In this document: positions 6,681 through 13,455 of the stretch, piece by piece
Layout of the letters: each line of letters starts with the position of its first letter
Position numbering within the stretch: position 1 is the first letter of the stretch
Assembly: GCA_964609615.1 (NCBI GenBank)
Contig: CAZSRL010000017.1
Location: 1 to 16,675, forward strand
Origin: CAZSRL01 sp964609615
Lineage (GTDB): Bacteria; Bacillota_I; Bacilli_A; RF39; UBA660
DNA length: 16,675 nucleotides
Reading direction: 5' to 3'
The notes under the pieces: model-generated
The model's database searches: none
Told to the model about the DNA's origin: nothing
What the model saw: only the letters and a program-made list of their open reading frames with translations
Made by a program: the position numbers and the translations under genes

Positions 6681-7238
6681 ATGAGTAGTAAGAAAAAATT
6701 AATAAATATTTTTTATTTATTAGTAATTGGATTTTTAATATATTCAATGATGGGTTGGATATATGAAGTTATTATTTGTTTAGTAAATGATGGTGAATTT
6801 GTTAACAGAGGATTTTTACTAGGACCATATTTACCAGTTTATGGATTTGGAGGACTTTTATTAGTATATAGTTTAAAAAAATTAAAAGATAAAAAAATAA
6901 AAGTATTTAAACTTAATATAACACCAATTATAGTATTTGTTTTAATAGTAATACTAACCAGTGTTTTAGAATATTTAACTAGTTATTTTATGGAACTAAT
7001 ATATAATGATCGTTGGTGGGATTATAGTAATTGGTCTATTAATATTAATGGTAGGGTAGCTTTAATACCTAGCTTAAGATTTGGTGTTTTAGGATTACTA
7101 GGTATATATTTATTTCAACCTATTATTGAAAAAACAAGTAAAAAAGTTAGTGATAAAATAAAAATAATTATAACTTCAACTATATTGGTTATAATAATTC
7201 TAGACTTTATAACAACCGTTATTAGAATGGCTTCTTAG
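6681..7238 (+). CDS. PF06541-family membrane protein ('putative ABC transporter type IV / CmpB')
   Basis: A 185-residue membrane protein with about five hydrophobic segments (roughly 10-34, 47-65, 80-107, 131-149 and 161-181). Family marks are YSMMGWIYEVI (21-31), GPYLPVYGFG (48-57), a conserved Glu in VLEYLTSYFMELI (95-107), RWWDYSNW (111-118) and LFQPIIEK (144-151). PF06541 is annotated as an ABC transporter permease, but no ATPase gene is nearby and the true role is not established. Conserved acidic and aromatic residues within membrane segments suggest a function beyond structure. A second member lies at 15075-15584 on the other strand. It has its own strong promoter and is probably monocistronic. 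Confidence 0.82.
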   Translation: MSSKKKLINIFYLLVIGFLIYSMMGWIYEVIICLVNDGEFVNRGFLLGPYLPVYGFGGLLLVYSLKKLKDKKIKVFKLNITPIIVFVLIVILTSVLEYLTSYFMELIYNDRWWDYSNWSININGRVALIPSLRFGVLGLLGIYLFQPIIEKTSKKVSDKIKIIITSTILVIIILDFITTVIRMAS

Positions 7239-7239
7239 G

Positions 7240-7268
7240 TTGCAAAATGTAACAAAATATGCTATAAT
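7240..7268 (+). promoter_or_regulatory. Strong sigma-A-type extended -10 promoter for the gene at 7307
   Basis: TTGCAA (7240-7245), a 17-base spacer and TATAAT (7263-7268) preceded by TGC, giving ATGCTATAAT. The -35 begins two bases after the upstream stop codon. Predicted start about 7275. Confidence 0.87.
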
Positions 7269-7274
7269 TTAATA

Positions 7275-7289
7275 ACCTTTTTAAAAGGT
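7275..7289 (+). repeat. Inverted repeat at the predicted transcript start
   Basis: ACCTTTT-T-AAAAGGT, a perfect 7-bp inverted repeat centred on one base. It begins at the predicted transcription start of the 7307 gene. It could be a protein operator or fold as a small 5'-end hairpin (6 bp, 3-base loop). It is not followed by a T run, so it is not a terminator. Confidence 0.5.
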
Positions 7290-7306
7290 ATTTAGAGGTG
7301 AAATAA

Positions 7307-7930
7307 GTGAAAAATAATATATTAGATATATTTAAAAAATATACTAAACCTGTAGTTTTTTGTACTTTAATTGTAGCTGTAATTGTAGTATGTACTAACA
7401 CTACTAAAGCTGCACATGAAACCACTCAAGAAAATAAAACATTAACAATGGTTAGAACTGCAGAAGATGAAGCTGTAAAACAAAAAGAACAAAAAGCTAT
7501 CATAGATGCTAATACAGTTTTTGATGGACTTACTATGGATGAACTATCAAATAAATTAAATAAAAATTTAAATTCAACATTATCAGGTAAAGGAAAATTA
7601 ATAGCGCAATATTCTTCTACTTTAGGACTAGATCCATATTTAGTAGTTGCTATTATGCTTCATGAAACTGGTTGTACTTGGGATTGTAGTAGTTTAACAA
7701 AACAATGTAATAATGTTGGAGGACAAAAAGGAAGTCCTAGTTGTAATGGAGGATCATATAGATCATATCCAACAATTGATGAAGGAATAAAAGGTATGAT
7801 GGATAATTTATATGTTAACTTTTATTCAAAAGGACTAAAAACACCCGAACAAATAAATGCATCTTATGCTGAAAGTAAGACCTGGTCAAAAAAAATAAAC
7901 AGTTATATGAGAACAATAAAAGCAAGTTAA
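7307..7930 (+). CDS. Secreted or membrane-anchored glucosaminidase/lysozyme-like protein
   Basis: A 207-residue exported protein starting at GTG 7307 (GAGGTG at 7295-7300). A signal-type segment covers about residues 15-35 (cytoplasmic KK, hydrophobic core, then TTKAAHE, a possible cleavage or anchor boundary). A charged low-complexity stretch follows (40-70). The C-terminal domain (about 95-205) resembles the endo-beta-N-acetylglucosaminidase/lysozyme fold: LIAQYSSTLGLDPYLVVAIM, then HETG with candidate catalytic Glu120, NNVGGQKG (135-142, like the NNLFGIKG of glucosaminidases), and YRSYPTIDEGIKGMMDNL (151-168). Four cysteines (123, 127, 134, 146) sit around the active region and may form disulfides, which is unusual for a Firmicute hydrolase. 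Likely role: peptidoglycan remodelling outside the membrane. No separate cell-wall-binding repeat is seen. Confidence 0.78.
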   Translation: MKNNILDIFKKYTKPVVFCTLIVAVIVVCTNTTKAAHETTQENKTLTMVRTAEDEAVKQKEQKAIIDANTVFDGLTMDELSNKLNKNLNSTLSGKGKLIAQYSSTLGLDPYLVVAIMLHETGCTWDCSSLTKQCNNVGGQKGSPSCNGGSYRSYPTIDEGIKGMMDNLYVNFYSKGLKTPEQINASYAESKTWSKKINSYMRTIKAS

Positions 7931-7949
7931 TAATAATTAACTTGCCTTT
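7922..7949. terminator. Bidirectional terminator between the convergent 7307 gene and glmS
   Basis: A perfect 10-bp stem, GCAAGTTAAT (7922-7931) and ATTAACTTGC (7936-7945), with a 4-base loop. A CTTTTGTTT run follows on the plus strand and TTTTATT follows on the minus strand, so it can serve both genes. It overlaps the last codons of the plus-strand gene. Confidence 0.92.
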
Positions 7950-7952
7950 TGT

Positions 7953-9758
7953 TTATTCAACAGTAACTGACTTCGCTAAATTTTTTGGTTTATCTATATC
8001 ACATTTTTTTTCTTTAGCAACTTCATAACTAAGTAATTGAAGTGGTAATATTGCTAAAATAGGTTTAACAACATCATTAATATTATCAATTACTATTTTT
8101 TCATCATAACAATCACTTTCCAAATCTAATTCTTTAGATATTAATAATATTACATATGCACCTCTTGCTTTTACTTCTTTTATATTACTAATAGTCTTTT
8201 CTGCAATATCTTTATTAGTTACAACAGCTATGACTGGTGTATCATCCTCAATTAATGCAATAGAACCATGTTTTAACTCTCCGGCAGCATACGCTTCACT
8301 ATGAATGTATGAAACTTCTTTTAGCTTTAAACTACCTTCTAAAGCAATAGCGTAGTCTATACTTCTTCCAAGAAAATAAACATGTTCTTTATTATAAATA
8401 TGTTTAATAATATTATTTAAATTAATACTCATACTTTTTTTTAATAAAGAAGGTAATTTATTAATATCTTTTAATAATTCTTTGAACTTATCAACCGCAA
8501 TAACATTATTTTCTATTCCTATAGTAATAGCTATTAAACTAAATATTACTAATTGAGCAGAATAAGCTTTAGTAGTTGCTACTGCAATTTCAGGTCCTGC
8601 TTTTATATAAATAACTTTATCTGCTTCTCTGGCTATACTAGAACCAACAACATTTACAATAGCTAGTGTTGTACTTTCATGCTCTTTAGCAAGTCTTAAA
8701 CATGCTAATGTATCCGCTGTTTCCCCTGATTGTGAAACCAATATTATTAAAGTTTTTTTATCAATAAATAATTTTTTATAACGATATTCACTTGCTATTT
8801 CAATATTAACTGGAATATTTCCATATTCTTCAATTAAATACTTTCCAACCATGCCTGTATGATATGCACTACCACATGCAACTATATCAATTTTATTATA
8901 TTTTTTAAACTCAGGCATTTTTTTAATTAAATCAGCCATATTATCCGTAATATACTCACTAAATGTTTTTTTAACAACATCATCAATTTCATTAATTTCT
9001 TTCAACATAAAATGTTCATAACCATTCTTTTCAGCACTTTCAATACTACCTTCAAATATTGATGGTTTTTTATTAATAGCTAAAAGATCTTTATTATAAA
9101 ATGAAACACTTTCTCCTAATTTGACAATATCAAAATTATTAAGTAAATAATATTCATTTGTATATTTTAGTATAGCAGGTACATCACTTGCTATAAAAAA
9201 ATTATTATCTTTTTTAGCAACTATTAAAGGACTATCTTTTCTACATGCATAAATGTTTTTAGTATCATCATCACATATTATTCCAAAAGCATAACTTCCT
9301 TTAAATATTTTTTCACATTCACTAATAGATTTTAAAACATCATTATACTTATTATAATAATAGTCTATTAACGCACATGCTACTTCAGTATCAGTTTCGC
9401 TTTTAAAAACATAACCTTCCTTTATTAATTGTTTTTTTAGTTCTTCATAATTTTCAATTATTCCGTTATGAACAATTGTTATTTTCCCAACCTTATGTGG
9501 ATGAGAATTATTAACACTAGGCTTTCCATGAGTTGCCCATCTAGTATGACCTATACCTAAGTAACTCTTATCATATGGTTCTAGTTTCTCTTTTAAATAT
9601 TTAATCTTTCCTAAAGATTTTATTATTTCTATTCTGTTTTCTATAACATACGCCACTCCTGCGGAATCATATCCGCGATATTCAAGTGCGCTTAAACCAT
9701 CGGTTAAAACATCAAGTGCAATATCTTTTTTGCCAATATAACCAACTATTCCACACAT
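7953..9758 (-). CDS. glmS: Glutamine-fructose-6-phosphate aminotransferase (isomerizing)
   Basis: A full-length 601-residue GlmS, making glucosamine-6-phosphate from fructose-6-phosphate and glutamine, the entry step to UDP-GlcNAc for peptidoglycan. The N-terminal glutaminase domain starts MCGIVGYIG with the nucleophile Cys2, then EYRGYDSAGVA, GHTRWATHG and HNGIIENY. Two SIS sugar-isomerase domains follow: VACGSAYHTG, LVSQSGETADT and PEIAVATTKAYSAQ in the first; FLGRSIDYAIALEGSLKLKE and HSEAYAAGELKHGSIAL in the second. The C-terminus DKPKNLAKSVTVE is canonical. The glutaminase residues are intact, in contrast to the GatD-like protein nearby. Its Shine-Dalgarno is AGGAGA on the minus strand. 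It has a leader of about 75 nt, the longest in the window, beginning with a hairpin. It is transcribed alone, convergent with the glucosaminidase-like gene. Confidence 0.98.
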   Translation of the reverse strand: MCGIVGYIGKKDIALDVLTDGLSALEYRGYDSAGVAYVIENRIEIIKSLGKIKYLKEKLEPYDKSYLGIGHTRWATHGKPSVNNSHPHKVGKITIVHNGIIENYEELKKQLIKEGYVFKSETDTEVACALIDYYYNKYNDVLKSISECEKIFKGSYAFGIICDDDTKNIYACRKDSPLIVAKKDNNFFIASDVPAILKYTNEYYLLNNFDIVKLGESVSFYNKDLLAINKKPSIFEGSIESAEKNGYEHFMLKEINEIDDVVKKTFSEYITDNMADLIKKMPEFKKYNKIDIVACGSAYHTGMVGKYLIEEYGNIPVNIEIASEYRYKKLFIDKKTLIILVSQSGETADTLACLRLAKEHESTTLAIVNVVGSSIAREADKVIYIKAGPEIAVATTKAYSAQLVIFSLIAITIGIENNVIAVDKFKELLKDINKLPSLLKKSMSINLNNIIKHIYNKEHVYFLGRSIDYAIALEGSLKLKEVSYIHSEAYAAGELKHGSIALIEDDTPVIAVVTNKDIAEKTISNIKEVKARGAYVILLISKELDLESDCYDEKIVIDNINDVVKPILAILPLQLLSYEVAKEKKCDIDKPKNLAKSVTVE

Positions 9759-9814
9759 AAATTATTTCTCCTTTTCATTTAATAATGATTTATATATTAT
9801 ATACTATACTATTT

Positions 9815-9832
9815 AATCCTACCCTAAGGATT
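9815..9832 (-). promoter_or_regulatory. Hairpin at the 5' end of the glmS leader
   Basis: AATCCT (9815-9820) and AGGATT (9827-9832) form a 6-bp stem with a 6-base loop. It lies immediately after the predicted glmS start (about 9833), so it would cap the mRNA. No T run follows. It could stabilise the message or bind a regulator. The leader is too short for a glmS ribozyme. Confidence 0.5.
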
Positions 9833-9839
9833 CTATTTA

Positions 9840-9868
9840 ATTATATAGTAATTTTTATTATTTTACAA
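9840..9868 (-). promoter_or_regulatory. Sigma-A-type promoter of glmS
   Basis: On the minus strand: TTGTAA (9868 to 9863), a 17-base spacer and a perfect TATAAT (9845 to 9840). Predicted start about 9833. Confidence 0.82.
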
Positions 9869-9869
9869 C

Positions 9870-9891
9870 AAACATGTTTTTTTAAAAAAAA
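9870..9891. promoter_or_regulatory. Palindrome plus T/A tract between divergent promoters (candidate operator)
   Basis: AAACATGTTT (9870-9879) is a perfect 10-bp palindrome. It abuts the glmS -35 on one side and joins a T7A8 tract (9877-9891) ending 4 bases before the -35 of the divergent promoter. The position suits a site controlling both directions; the adjacent HTH gene is the obvious candidate binder. This is inference from position only. Confidence 0.4.
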
Positions 9892-9895
9892 TTAT

Positions 9896-9936
9896 TTTAC
9901 AATTTTATTACCTTATGCTATACTTACACTAGGTGA
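9896..9936 (+). promoter_or_regulatory. Sigma-A-type extended -10 promoter for the 9942-10808 operon
   Basis: TTTACA (9896-9901), a 17-base spacer and TATACT (9919-9924) preceded by TGC. Predicted start about 9931, exactly where the Shine-Dalgarno AGGTGA begins, giving an 11-nt leader to ATG 9942. Confidence 0.8.
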
Positions 9937-9941
9937 GATAT

Positions 9942-10286
9942 ATGAATAGAAGAAAGTATGATGCCGCAACCATGATAATAAAAAAAATAAAAAACGAAAG
10001 TTTTATGACATATAAAGAAATTGCGCAATTAACTGGTTATCATGAAAAATACATTTTAAAATTAAAAAAAGACATACTAAATAAAGATATAAAATTAGAA
10101 CATGGCAATAAAAATAAAGAACCAATTAATAAAATAAATGCTAAAGAAGAAAAATATATATGTGAATTATATAAAAGAAGTCATGCTAGCATAAGACAAT
10201 TTTCTAGATTTTATAGTAAAAGAAGTTATGCATGTATATATAATGTATTAAAACGAAATAATTTATTAGAGGGGAAGACAGAATGA
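9942..10286 (+). CDS. Small HTH protein resembling the DNA-binding region of ISNCY-type transposases
   Basis: A 114-residue basic protein. ATG 9942 is preferred over an in-frame GTG at 9933, which is part of the Shine-Dalgarno AGGTGA. A first helix-turn-helix lies at about 23-42 (TYKEIAQLTGYHEKYILKLK), followed by a basic linker LEHGNKNKEPINK (52-64) and a second helical DNA-binding-like segment at about 67-108 (SIRQFSRFYSKRSYACIYNV). This order (HTH, short HGN-x-x-x-P linker, second helical domain) is the layout of the N-terminal half of ISNCY-like transposases, but no DDE catalytic domain follows. Instead, the ORF ends in an ATGA overlap with the next gene and has a strong promoter. That argues for a repurposed regulator rather than a remnant. 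No IS ends were seen. The target is unknown; autoregulation and glmS are possible. The family assignment rests on recognition only. Confidence 0.68.
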   Translation: MNRRKYDAATMIIKKIKNESFMTYKEIAQLTGYHEKYILKLKKDILNKDIKLEHGNKNKEPINKINAKEEKYICELYKRSHASIRQFSRFYSKRSYACIYNVLKRNNLLEGKTE

Positions 10287-10600
10287 AACAATTGAAAGAA
10301 GAATATATAAAAAACATTTTTAAAGCACTAGGAGTTGGAATACTTGGGGGAGTTGTTTCAACACTTGCATACATAGTGGTTGCTTTAAAAGCAGGGGTTA
10401 AATTTGAACTATCATTTATACCGTTAGCAAGCACAGTCGCTGGAGCAATCGCTTTAGTAGGAATAGGTTTAGCAACATCAAAATACTATACGACTATAAA
10501 AGCAGTTAATAATGGACTACACATAGATCATGAATTATCAGCATATGCGGAATTAAGAGAAAGAAAGGCAAGAGAAGCACAGGAAGAACAACAATTTTAA
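10283..10600 (+). CDS. Small two-TM membrane protein of unknown function
   Basis: A 105-residue protein not recognised as a named family. A short charged N-terminus is followed by two glycine/alanine-rich hydrophobic segments at about 13-35 (ALGVGILGGVVSTLAYIVVA) and 45-65 (FIPLASTVAGAIALVGIGLA). They form a hairpin with both ends probably cytoplasmic. A hydrophilic C-terminal tail of about 38 residues (ELRERKAREAQEEQQF at the end) is strongly charged and helix-prone. The start overlaps the HTH gene stop (ATGA 10283-10286), with GAGGGG upstream, so its translation is probably coupled to the HTH protein. Genes for a DNA-binding protein, a membrane hairpin and a small soluble protein in one operon could mean a membrane-linked regulator, but nothing in the sequence proves this. 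Confidence 0.75.
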   Translation: MKQLKEEYIKNIFKALGVGILGGVVSTLAYIVVALKAGVKFELSFIPLASTVAGAIALVGIGLATSKYYTTIKAVNNGLHIDHELSAYAELRERKAREAQEEQQF

Positions 10601-10619
10601 TAGAAATAGAGGTGAAAAA

Positions 10620-10808
10620 ATGGAAATCAATAAACAAAAATGGTTAGAAAATTTTGAAAAACTTAGAGATGAATTACCTTCAAAAGATACTGAAAAAGAA
10701 CAAGAACAAGATTTTTTAGAACAACATGAAGAAAACAGAAAAAATATAATTAATGAAAAAATGAAAAAACATGAAGAATATAGAGATTCTATTGGAAAAT
10801 CACGATAA
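10620..10808 (+). CDS. Small charged helical protein, third gene of the HTH operon
   Basis: A 62-residue soluble protein, extremely rich in Glu, Lys, Asn and Gln (EKEQEQDFLEQHEENRKN in the middle), with no cysteines and no hydrophobic segment. It is probably one or two amphipathic helices or a coiled coil. Not recognised. It has a good Shine-Dalgarno (GAGGTG, 10609-10614) 5 bases before the ATG, lies 19 bases after the membrane gene, and its stop codon lies inside the operon terminator stem. The charged tail of the upstream membrane protein (Arg/Lys/Glu) is a plausible partner, by inference. Confidence 0.7.
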   Translation: MEINKQKWLENFEKLRDELPSKDTEKEQEQDFLEQHEENRKNIINEKMKKHEEYRDSIGKSR

Positions 10809-10828
10809 CACGTAAGTGTTATTTTTTT
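10805..10828 (+). terminator. Rho-independent terminator of the HTH operon
   Basis: ATAACAC (10805-10811), loop GTAA, GTGTTAT (10816-10822), then a T7 run. The stop codon TAA of the preceding gene (10806-10808) is inside the left arm. Confidence 0.9.
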
Positions 10829-10852
10829 ATTCTAAACTTTGTCCAAGCTTAA

Positions 10853-10869
10853 TATAGTTATCTAGGAGG
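10853..10869 (+). promoter_or_regulatory. -10 box and Shine-Dalgarno for the Ca2+ ATPase operon
   Basis: TATAGT at 10853-10858 with no clear -35 at 17 bases (TTCTAA). AGGAGG at 10864-10869 coincides with the predicted start, giving a leader of about 13 nt to ATG 10878. Confidence 0.5.
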
Positions 10870-10877
10870 ACAAGTTT

Positions 10878-13430
10878 ATGAAAAATGTTGGACTTAATAA
10901 CGAAGAAGTAATAACTAATAGAAAAAAATATGGAACTAATGAAATAAATAATGTAAAAAAAAATAGTTTTATAAAACTATTAATTGAGTCATTAGGAGAT
11001 CCAATAATAAAGATATTGCTTATTGCATTAGGTATTAAATTAGTTTTTTTATTTAATAAAACAGATTATTATGAAACTATTGGTATATTAATAGCTGTTT
11101 TATTAGCGTCTTTTATTTCATCTATAAGTGAATATGGAAGTGAAAAAGCATTTAAAAAACTACAAGAAGAAAATATGAAATTAAATAGTAGAGTAAAAAG
11201 AAATAATAACGTTAAATTAGTTCCTATAGAAGATATTGTAGTGGGTGATATTATAATTCTATCAAGCGGAGATAAAGTCCCCGCAGATGGGCTTATAATA
11301 AGTGGAGAATTAAAAATAGATGAGTCCTCTTTAACTGGAGAAAGTATAGAAGTAAATAAAAGTGAAAATGATAAATTATTTAGGGGAACAGTTGTAACAC
11401 AAAATAACGCTATAATGAAAGTAACAAGTGTTGGAATAAATACATTTTATGGATCAATTGCAAAAGAACTGTTAGATAAAAGCCCAGAAAGTCCATTAAA
11501 AAGTAGATTACGTTCATTAGCAAAATTCATAAGTTTGGTTGGATACATTGGAGCATGTTTAGTAACTTTTTCATATTTATTTAAAGTAATATTAATAGAT
11601 AAAGATTTTGATATGACAAAAATAATGCTTTTTATAACAAATACACCATTATTATTTTCACATTTACTTCATGCTTTGACTCTAGCTGTTACCATAATTG
11701 TTGTCGCAGTACCAGAAGGGCTACCAATGATGATTACATTAGTATTATCATCAAATATGAAAAGAATGTTAAAAAGTAATGTTTTAATAAGAAAACTAAC
11801 TGGAATAGAAACCGCAGGTAGTTTAAATATACTTTATACAGATAAAACTGGAACAATAACAAAAGGAAACTTAGAACTTACAAAAATAGTTTTAGGAGAC
11901 GCTATAATAGATCAACAATATAATAAAAAATATTATCAAATATTAAAAGATTCATTAATATATAATAACGAATGTAAAATAAATAATTATAATGAAATAA
12001 TAGGAGGAAATACAACAGATAAAGCAATAATAGAATATTTTAAAAATGATATTTTATATAAATATAATATATTAAATGAAATACCCTTTAATAGTAAAAA
12101 TAAATACTCATTAACAACAATTAATAAAAACAATAAAACAACATATATAAAAGGCGCTAGTGAAGAACTTTTAAAAAAAACTAAATACTATTATAATAAC
12201 TTAGGAGAAATAAAACAATTTACAAACAAAGAAAAAATAGAAAAATTAATTGATAAATATTCATCAATGGGTATTAGAATTATTCTAACAGCTGAGGTAA
12301 ATAATAACTCTTTAATATTAATAGCATTGATATTTTTAAAAGATGAAATTAGAAAAGAAGCAATAGAGGGATTAAAATTAGTAAAAAACGCTAATATTAA
12401 CACAATAATGTTAACAGGAGATAATAAAAATACTGCATATGCAATTGGAAAAGAAGTCGGATTAGTAACTAATAAGAATGACATAGTTATAACAAGTAAA
12501 GAATTAAATAAACTAAATGACGAAGAAATAAAAAAAATGATTCCTAATTTAAAAATAATCGCAAGAAGTCTTCCGAGTGATAAAAGTAGATTGATTAAAA
12601 TATCACAAGAAATGGGTCTTGTAACTGGTATGACAGGTGATGGAGTAAATGATGCTCCTGCATTAAAAAAAGCAAATGTAGGTTTTTCAATGGGTAGTGG
12701 AACAGAAGTTTCAAAAGAAGCAAGTGATATTGTTATATTAGATGATAATTTTTTATCTATATCAAACGCTATATTATTTGGAAGAACAATATTTAAAAGT
12801 ATTAGAAAATTTATAATATTTCAGTTAACAATTAATTTTTTAGCAATTTCACTTTCTATTATAGGACCATTTATTGGAATAGATTCTCCGGTGACAATAA
12901 TGCAAATGCTGTGGATTAATATGGTTATGGATACACTAGCGGCTTTAGCATTTTCATTTGAGGCACCACTAAAAGAATATATGGAAGAAAAACCAAAAAG
13001 AAGAACAGAAAAAATATTAAATAAATATATGATAAATGAAGTTATTTTTATTGGATTATATTCAGTTATAATATGTTTGTTATTTTTAAAACTTCCGTAC
13101 ATAAATAATATTTATGAAACAAATATAAAACTTCTAACAGCTTTTTTTGGACTATTTATATTTATGGCTATATTTAACTTATTTAATGTAAGAACACATA
13201 GATTAAATATATTAAACAACATTATAAAAAACAAAATATTTATTACTATAATTATAATAATAACAATAATACAAATATATCTTCTATACTTTGGAGGTAG
13301 TTTATTTAGAACAACAACATTAAATATGATGCAGTTTGAACTAATGATTATAATTGCTTTTACAATAATACCAATTGATTTATTTAGAAAATATACATTA
13401 AGAAGAAAAGGTATAACAATAGGGGTTTAG
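10878..13430 (+). CDS. P-type calcium-transporting ATPase, PMCA-like (type IIB)
   Basis: An 850-residue cation pump that exports Ca2+ from the cytoplasm using ATP. The actuator-domain TGES is at 153-156, and the M4 ion-site PEGLP at 279-283 follows AVTIIVVAV. The phosphorylated Asp is D322 in DKTGT, and the hinge TGDGVNDAP is at 586-594 with SMGSGTEVSKEASDIV after it. The M6 site N681-M-V-M-D685 (NMVMDTLAALAF) and M5 QLTINF match plasma-membrane Ca2+ ATPases better than SERCA, where M6 reads NLVTD and M5 carries an extra site Glu. That predicts one Ca2+ per cycle. Ten transmembrane helices fit, with four after the hinge cluster in 640-840. The N-terminus is short (NEEVITNRKKYGTNEI) and no calmodulin-type tail is present. 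An A9 run (10955-10963) and an A8 run (12173-12180) lie in the coding sequence without breaking the frame. The SDR gene follows 25 bases later. Confidence 0.93.
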   Translation: MKNVGLNNEEVITNRKKYGTNEINNVKKNSFIKLLIESLGDPIIKILLIALGIKLVFLFNKTDYYETIGILIAVLLASFISSISEYGSEKAFKKLQEENMKLNSRVKRNNNVKLVPIEDIVVGDIIILSSGDKVPADGLIISGELKIDESSLTGESIEVNKSENDKLFRGTVVTQNNAIMKVTSVGINTFYGSIAKELLDKSPESPLKSRLRSLAKFISLVGYIGACLVTFSYLFKVILIDKDFDMTKIMLFITNTPLLFSHLLHALTLAVTIIVVAVPEGLPMMITLVLSSNMKRMLKSNVLIRKLTGIETAGSLNILYTDKTGTITKGNLELTKIVLGDAIIDQQYNKKYYQILKDSLIYNNECKINNYNEIIGGNTTDKAIIEYFKNDILYKYNILNEIPFNSKNKYSLTTINKNNKTTYIKGASEELLKKTKYYYNNLGEIKQFTNKEKIEKLIDKYSSMGIRIILTAEVNNNSLILIALIFLKDEIRKEAIEGLKLVKNANINTIMLTGDNKNTAYAIGKEVGLVTNKNDIVITSKELNKLNDEEIKKMIPNLKIIARSLPSDKSRLIKISQEMGLVTGMTGDGVNDAPALKKANVGFSMGSGTEVSKEASDIVILDDNFLSISNAILFGRTIFKSIRKFIIFQLTINFLAISLSIIGPFIGIDSPVTIMQMLWINMVMDTLAALAFSFEAPLKEYMEEKPKRRTEKILNKYMINEVIFIGLYSVIICLLFLKLPYINNIYETNIKLLTAFFGLFIFMAIFNLFNVRTHRLNILNNIIKNKIFITIIIIITIIQIYLLYFGGSLFRTTTLNMMQFELMIIIAFTIIPIDLFRKYTLRRKGITIGV

Positions 13431-13455
13431 TAAATAATAACAATAGGTGAAAAAA

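Noticed and set aside
9759..9833. glmS ribozyme upstream of glmS
   Set aside because: The predicted leader is only about 75 nt and shows a single small hairpin. The ribozyme core needs well over 100 nt with several conserved pairings that are not present.
9942..10286. Truncated transposase pseudogene or insertion sequence
   Set aside because: The frame is clean and has its own promoter and ribosome site. Its stop overlaps the next gene's start, and no terminal inverted repeats or target duplication were seen. Annotated as an intact small gene instead.
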